From Lentisphaeria bacterium (GTDB lineage Bacteria; Verrucomicrobiota; Lentisphaeria; Oligosphaerales; Oligosphaeraceae): a stretch of 12,174 nt of DNA. Every line of letters starts with the position of its first letter. Within the stretch, counting starts at the first letter, position 1. Of the stretch, positions 8,745-12,174 are shown piece by piece. Position numbers and translations under genes: made by a program. The notes under the pieces were generated by a model, which did not search any database, was not told where the DNA came from, and saw only the letters and a list, made by a program, of their open reading frames with translations. The stretch is from NCBI GenBank assembly GCA_016287975.1, contig JAEEXV010000124.1, positions 1 through 12,174 on the forward strand, given 5' to 3'.

Positions 8745-9539
8745 TCACTTGCCCTTGTCGTGCAACGTCACGATGAGCGCGCAGTGGTCGGTCGCCTCGG
8801 GGGCGGCGACGACCTTGCGCGCGACGACCTTGAAGCGTTCTGCGTGCTTGGTGTCGACCATGATATAGTCGATGCATTTGGTCGGCTTGTCGGCGCGGAA
8901 GGTCGGCTGGGTGACATCCGAGAGGATGGTGAAGTCCTGCTTCAGGATTGCGATGGCCTTCGAGTCTGGATACGCATTGAAGTCCCCAGCCAGGAAGACG
9001 GGCTTGCGGTTCGCGCGCTCCGCCAGGTTGACCCGCACAATCTCGGAGGCCCAGTTCCGGAACTCCGCTTTCAGCGGGTAGTGCGTGCACGCGACATAAT
9101 ACTCCTTGAACTCGAGGATTTCCAGGCACCGCGTATGCAGCGAGCCTGGCATCAGCACCTTCGAGACTGAGATCGGCTCCTCCTTCGAGAGGATCGCCAG
9201 CCCGTATTCGCCGCCTGGACGCGGGATCTTCGGCACGAACGTCCCCTTCATTCCGCAGAGTTTCGCCAGTTCCGCCGTCTGGTCCATCTTCCCGACCCGG
9301 TCGGAACCGCGGTCGATCTCCTGGATCGCGACAAAGTCCGGCGCGGCCGCGCGGATCACCTTCGCGCATTCCGGCAGATGCCCCAGGCTCCCCTTCGGCA
9401 ACTTCCCAGGGTCATTCAGCCCGCAGCCAATGCGGATGTTGAAACTCATCACCGTCAATTGCCGCACTGGCGCCGTCGGCTCGGCACCCGCCAGCACTCC
9501 CGCCGCGCACACGGCGGCCATCATCATTTTCCGCTTCAT
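8745..9539 (-). CDS. Exported endonuclease/exonuclease/phosphatase family protein
   Basis: A 264-residue enzyme of the Mg-dependent EEP (DNase I-like) fold. Family members hydrolyse phosphodiester or phosphomonoester bonds in nucleic acids, sphingolipids or inositol phosphates; the substrate here is not decidable. The full catalytic set is visible: Asn34 in MSFNIRIG, Glu74 in AIQEID, His153 in THYPL, Asp186 and Asn188 in GDFNA, Asp224 in IDYIMV, and Asp251-His252 in ATDHCAL. The N-terminus MKRKMMMAAVCAAGVLAGA is a signal peptide with cleavage expected near residue 19, so it acts in the periplasm or outside. The ATG at 9539 was chosen for this signal peptide and a GAGGA site just upstream (AGGACAGCG-ATG), although the frame is open further upstream. 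It lies 88 bases after the radical SAM gene on the same strand; a shared transcript is possible but not shown. Confidence 0.92.
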   Translation of the reverse strand: MKRKMMMAAVCAAGVLAGAEPTAPVRQLTVMSFNIRIGCGLNDPGKLPKGSLGHLPECAKVIRAAAPDFVAIQEIDRGSDRVGKMDQTAELAKLCGMKGTFVPKIPRPGGEYGLAILSKEEPISVSKVLMPGSLHTRCLEILEFKEYYVACTHYPLKAEFRNWASEIVRVNLAERANRKPVFLAGDFNAYPDSKAIAILKQDFTILSDVTQPTFRADKPTKCIDYIMVDTKHAERFKVVARKVVAAPEATDHCALIVTLHDKGK

Positions 9540-9627
9540 CGCTGTCCTCGCATTTGGATCCCGCCCCCCTCCTTGACCTTGCCCATACTGTAATGCCTCC
9601 CCCGACTTCCGTCGTCCCGTCCGTCCC

Positions 9628-10452
9628 TCACCGCCAGTCAAGCGCCTCCACCGTATGCAGGCAGCGGCGATATTTTCCGTTGGGGCCGATCACCCCGAAG
9701 TCCTTCCCTGCGGGGCATGGCTTTGCCGCAGGATTTCCAAACGCGCGCCGCAGGCTCTCTGGCTGGACGCGGCATTCGCAGAGCAGTTCATCGCCGAAGC
9801 CGAATGGCACGCCGCCCGATGGCAGGCGGCTCACCTCCGCCTTGACCGCCTCCCACTCCTCCCGCGACAGCGCATCCTCTGGATGCCGACGCATCCGACC
9901 CTCGACCATGACCGCCTCCATCTGGATGTCCCCCGCCCCCGCCAGCACCGCCGCCGCAAAGAGATCCGATGCCTCCTCGCGGTTGCCGCGGCTGATGGTG
10001 ATGCTGACCGCAACTGGCCAGGATGCCTCCGCCGCGCGCGCAATGAAGGCCAGCGTCCGCTGGCAACTCCGCCGGGTTCCCGTCTGCGCCGCATGGCTGC
10101 GCAGCCCCTGCAGGCTCGTCGCCAGCCCGATGCGCTGATCCCGGCACCACAGGAGGCGTTCTTCCGTCATTCGGCTGCCGTTGGTGAACAGGCTCACCTG
10201 CCCCTGCGGCAGCAGGCGACGCGCATGCGCCAGCAAGTCCCAGATGTCGCGCCGCAATGTCGCCTCCCCGCCTGAAAACTGGAACTCCCGCACCCCCCGC
10301 GACGCGCACTCCTCCAGGATTCCCTTCCACGCCGCCGTCCCCAAATCACGCCCGCCCAACTCCGCCGACTCATGCCACACGCAATAGCAGAACGGACAAC
10401 GGTAGTTGCACCGCGACGTCACTTCCAGCAGCATCTTCGGCGGCAATTCCAT
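9628..10452 (-). CDS. Short radical SAM protein with truncated SPASM (twitch-like) C-terminus
   Basis: A 274-residue radical S-adenosylmethionine enzyme. The 4Fe-4S motif CxxxCxxC is at Cys15, Cys19 and Cys22 (SRCNYRCPFCYCVW). FQFSGGEATLRRD holds the GGE SAM-binding motif at 61-63, and VSLFTNGS and ATSLQGL are typical later strands. Near the C-terminus, Cys246-x12-Gly-x4-Cys264 matches the first part of a SPASM auxiliary-cluster domain. The protein ends ten residues later, so the usual CxxCx5CxxxC segment is missing. Cys225 and Cys227 (LLCECR) might complete a single auxiliary cluster, as in twitch domains. Such proteins usually modify peptides or small molecules. The start at 10452 is four bases after the stop of the 121-residue gene, so the two are probably coupled. 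No cysteine-rich continuation exists downstream in other frames, arguing against a frameshift. Confidence 0.88.
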   Translation of the reverse strand: MELPPKMLLEVTSRCNYRCPFCYCVWHESAELGGRDLGTAAWKGILEECASRGVREFQFSGGEATLRRDIWDLLAHARRLLPQGQVSLFTNGSRMTEERLLWCRDQRIGLATSLQGLRSHAAQTGTRRSCQRTLAFIARAAEASWPVAVSITISRGNREEASDLFAAAVLAGAGDIQMEAVMVEGRMRRHPEDALSREEWEAVKAEVSRLPSGGVPFGFGDELLCECRVQPESLRRAFGNPAAKPCPAGKDFGVIGPNGKYRRCLHTVEALDWR

Positions 10453-10456
10453 CTTC

Positions 10457-10822
10457 TCACTTTTTCCGCGCGCATTCAGCCAGAGCCGCATTCAACAACT
10501 CAATCTGCGAATCCGTCAACTTCGCCTTCGGGAAATGAAGCACGCCACTTTGTTCCACTGGAACCTTCACGGCCCGCACGGGCCAGGGAAATCTGGGAGC
10601 AATGAGCCCCGAAGTACGAAATCCTCCAGCTCCGAGCCCCTCGGGCTCCCGTTCTTCCATCTCAATGCTTTTCACTGGCAGCGCATAGACCTCGCCTTCC
10701 AGCGTGACAGGATCGGTGTGCCTAGACCACCACTCCTCAAACAACTCCTGCACCCGTTCCGCCGGAGTCGCCGCCTTCTTCAATTCGCGTTCCGCCTGTT
10801 TTATCTGATTTGCCGCAGCCAT
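10457..10822 (-). CDS. Unknown 121-residue protein, first gene of the radical SAM operon
   Basis: No family is recognised. The start is well supported: AGGAGAAGGAAACC lies directly before the ATG. The stop is four bases before the radical SAM start, which marks a two-gene operon. The N-terminus (1-35) is a charged amphipathic helix (QIKQAERELKKAATPAERVQELFEEWW) ending in a Trp pair. The middle (38-95) is Pro- and Val-rich and likely beta (TLEGEVYALPVKSIEM, PRFPWPVRAVKVPVEQSG), with a Gly-rich patch (GLGAGGFRTSG). The C-terminus (KLTDSQIELLNAALAECARKK) is another helix with the only Cys. There is no signal peptide or membrane segment. From its position it may be the substrate, recognition partner or delivery protein of the radical SAM enzyme, but nothing in it resembles a known RiPP leader or PqqD-type domain by eye. 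Confidence 0.75.
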   Translation of the reverse strand: MAAANQIKQAERELKKAATPAERVQELFEEWWSRHTDPVTLEGEVYALPVKSIEMEEREPEGLGAGGFRTSGLIAPRFPWPVRAVKVPVEQSGVLHFPKAKLTDSQIELLNAALAECARKK

Positions 10823-10872
10823 GGTTTCCTTCTCCTGTCGCCGCCCCCTCGTTTTTTGCTCTATTGCTTGAA

Positions 10873-10922
10873 AATAGCAGGAATCTGTCGTAAATCAGGA
10901 CACTTCCTGAATATAATAGCAG
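10873..10922 (-). promoter_or_regulatory. Operator-like promoter region of the 121-residue/radical SAM operon
   Basis: On the minus strand a TATTATATT stretch (10918-10910) gives overlapping -10 candidates about 90 bases before the ATG. It abuts a perfect inverted repeat, TCAGGA-CACT-TCCTGA (10895-10910), where transcription would start. A direct repeat AATAGCAG (plus-strand reading) sits at 10873-10880 and 10915-10922, 42 bases apart, about four helical turns. The -35 element is unclear (TGTCCG is a poor candidate). Confidence 0.45.
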
Positions 10923-10923
10923 A

Positions 10924-10953
10924 TCCGCCAAGTGCCGGACATCGACTGGCGGA
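10924..10953 (-). terminator. Inverted repeat after the transposase gene
   Basis: Perfect seven-base arms TCCGCCA and TGGCGGA are separated by 16 bases and lie 14 bases after the transposase stop. This could be a weak terminator (no T-run follows) or a flanking palindrome linked to the transposase. The GC-rich arms share the CCGCC core of the repeats on the other side of the gene. Confidence 0.35.
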
Positions 10954-10966
10954 CCAGATTCAGATT

Positions 10967-11998
10967 TCATGGCCGCATCGCCTTTTCCACCAGTTGCCCA
11001 AGATTTGCCGGAGCAATGCCACGGTACTGGATTGCCGCGGCATACTCTCCGCAGATCTGCTGCGCCAGGGCGTTGAGCACGCACGCATCCCAGCGGGTCA
11101 TGGGCTTCCTGCCAGGCACGAATGGCCATTGGCTTGGCGCCAGCATCAGCAGCCGCCCAGCGGCGCAGGCATCAAAATATTCGCCTGGTGGCTTGTAAAG
11201 CGCCCCGAATCCCTTGTTCTGCAGCACAATCAGCGGCATCTGCCATGCAAGTGCGCTGCGGGCCAACTGCCGTTCGCCAGGGCTGATGCAAGGCGACACC
11301 ACAATGGCGCCACGCTGGGCCAGGCGCATCATCTCCTGTCGTTTTGCCTGGAGTTCCGCCTCGGTCACGCCACGGCTGGCCTGCACCTGATGGAAGACTG
11401 GTCCATCCAGCAGAAAGGGGTTTCCGATGCCTGTGAAGGCACCGCCCCCAAACGGGATGGTCCGCAGATGGCGGAAGAAGTCGGGGAAGAACCGTTTGAT
11501 AGCCGCGCGCCGCGGATTGTCGGCAAGATAGTCCAGCATCCGCCGCAACTGGCCATGACGCGAAAGAATGGTGTCCTGGAAGCCAGGCGAGAAAAGCGGA
11601 GCGGCGATCCCTGGAAACAACTGTCGGTACGCAGTCGTGCAGGCGGCCTTGAAACTCCCGATGACATTGCCCAGCGGGCGCTCCAGCCGTTCCAAGACCT
11701 GCAGAATGCCGTGCAGATGTTCCTCCATCAACTGAAAGCCGATCAGCCGAATCTGCGGATGCAAGACAGGGATGGTATTCCAACACGCCTTCACCATCTT
11801 CCCCAATGCCGACGGTTGAATGCAGGCGCACACCTCTTCAGGACGCACGCCAGTCGGCGAGGCGACCACCAATTCGCCCAGCAACGGCTTGCGGCGATCC
11901 GCCAATGTAATGGTGATCATGTAAATGCGCGGAGCACAGTAATCCCATCCGTTACATCTGCGCAACATGGAATGCTGAATCGGCAAACGACTGACCAT
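10967..11998 (-). CDS. REP-associated tyrosine transposase with C-terminal Rossmann-like domain
   Basis: A 343-residue protein. The N-terminal half (25-170) is an IS200-like Y1/HUH transposase domain: YMITITLADRRKPLLGEL, the HUH motif His94-Leu-His96 in FQLMEEHLHGILQV, GNVIGSFKAACTTAYR, and catalytic-type Tyr157 in LRRMLDYLADNPRR. This pattern is typical of RAYT proteins, which nick single-stranded REP palindromes and are thought to spread them. Residues 185-318 form a second domain (GAIVVSPCISPGERQLARSAL, MPLIVLQNKGFG, GRLLMLAPSQWPF) with alternating strands and helices. It looks like the DprA/SLOG-type Rossmann domains; from memory this extra domain recurs in RAYT-like proteins of gut bacteria. 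The ATG at 11998 has GGAGA seven bases upstream. Codon use is less GCC/CTC-biased than in htpG or asd, consistent with transfer. Palindromic repeats lie directly upstream. Confidence 0.88.
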   Translation of the reverse strand: MVSRLPIQHSMLRRCNGWDYCAPRIYMITITLADRRKPLLGELVVASPTGVRPEEVCACIQPSALGKMVKACWNTIPVLHPQIRLIGFQLMEEHLHGILQVLERLERPLGNVIGSFKAACTTAYRQLFPGIAAPLFSPGFQDTILSRHGQLRRMLDYLADNPRRAAIKRFFPDFFRHLRTIPFGGGAFTGIGNPFLLDGPVFHQVQASRGVTEAELQAKRQEMMRLAQRGAIVVSPCISPGERQLARSALAWQMPLIVLQNKGFGALYKPPGEYFDACAAGRLLMLAPSQWPFVPGRKPMTRWDACVLNALAQQICGEYAAAIQYRGIAPANLGQLVEKAMRP

Positions 11999-12050
11999 GG
12001 ATTTTCTCCGAATCTAGGTGTGTTGACCAGACCTCGCCGAGCCAGACCGT

Positions 12051-12174
12051 CGGGTGCCGCCGGCGAGAAGCCGGCGGGCCAGGCCCCAATGAGCCCCGCC
12101 GGCGGGTGCCGCCGGCGAGAAGCCGGCGGGCCAGGCCCCAATGAGCCCCGCCGGCGGGCCAGGCCCCAATGAGC
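12051..12174. repeat. REP/BIME-like palindromic repeats upstream of the transposase
   Basis: Two exact 52-base units (12051-12102 and 12103-12154) and a third, shortened one (12155 to the window edge). Each full unit holds a hairpin with eight-base arms CCGCCGGC and GCCGGCGG around GAGAA, a linker GCCAGGCCCCAATGAGC, and a second palindrome CCCGCCGGCGGG that spans the unit joint. The third unit lacks the GAGAA hairpin and goes straight from the palindrome to the linker. Before 12051 the pattern decays (GCCAGACCGTCGGG). The block starts about 50 bases upstream of the transposase ATG and runs off the right edge. It is most simply read as REP sequences served by that transposase. Confidence 0.9.

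Larger units (their letters stand above)
10924..12174 (-). mobile_element. RAYT gene with flanking palindromic repeats (REPtron-like unit)
   Basis: The Y1 transposase gene, the CCGCC-containing inverted repeat after it and the palindromic repeat block before it together look like a RAYT/REP unit. RAYTs are usually single-copy, domesticated genes and do not move like insertion sequences, so this is a functional grouping rather than a classical element. No target-site duplication can be seen and the right end is outside the window. Confidence 0.45.

Noticed and set aside
8490..10452. The Cys-rich peptide as precursor for the nearby radical SAM enzyme (sactipeptide-like)
   Set aside because: The peptide has its own Sec-type signal, lies on the opposite strand and is separated by the phosphatase-fold gene; the directly coupled 121-residue protein is the likelier partner.
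10406..12172. 588-codon open frame on the plus strand across the radical SAM, 121-residue and transposase region
   Set aside because: It runs antisense over three genes with strong motifs and through intergenic DNA and the repeat block, so it cannot be a coherent gene.
12051..12174. CRISPR array at the right edge
   Set aside because: The units are contiguous, identical and palindromic without unique spacers, and no cas gene is present; they fit REP/BIME repeats.

Overview
The window is 12.2 kb of dense, GC-rich bacterial chromosome. Codon use in the conserved genes is strongly skewed to GCC, CTC, GTC and ATC. It carries ordinary housekeeping genes (glutaminyl-tRNA synthetase, Hsp90, aspartate-semialdehyde dehydrogenase), three exported proteins and a REP-type transposase. 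Shine-Dalgarno sites of the AGGAG type precede several genes. Overall gene style, the G-rich heptamer array and the two-domain REP transposase suggest a Gram-negative, perhaps gut-associated bacterium of the PVC group (Lentisphaerota, Kiritimatiellota or Verrucomicrobiota). That placement is an impression from protein style, not a phylogenetic result. No rRNA, tRNA or CRISPR array was seen.

Left part (1-2751, all minus strand): an HpcH/HpaI-type aldolase, then glnS, then the start of a short-chain dehydrogenase that runs off the left edge. The glnS stop and the dehydrogenase ATG are one base apart, so those two are probably co-transcribed. A promoter-like pair lies just upstream of glnS.

Centre (2866-8714, plus strand): htpG and asd follow each other. 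Next come a hairpin and an 84-bp array of 7-bp G-rich repeats, then a large exported protein of unknown function with a helical, toroid-like C-terminal half. Last is a 74-residue secreted protein with 18 cysteines, eight of them CC pairs.

Right part (8745-12174, all minus strand): a secreted endonuclease/exonuclease/phosphatase-fold enzyme; a two-gene unit made of an unknown 121-residue protein and a short radical SAM enzyme whose C-terminus keeps only the first half of a SPASM domain; an operator-like promoter region for that pair; and a REP-associated tyrosine transposase (RAYT) with an extra C-terminal Rossmann-like domain. Immediately upstream of the transposase, at the right edge, is a block of 52-bp REP/BIME-like palindromic units.

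The most interesting items are the radical SAM/121-residue pair with its operator, the CC-repeat secreted peptide, the RAYT with adjoining palindromic units, and the G-rich heptamer array after asd.
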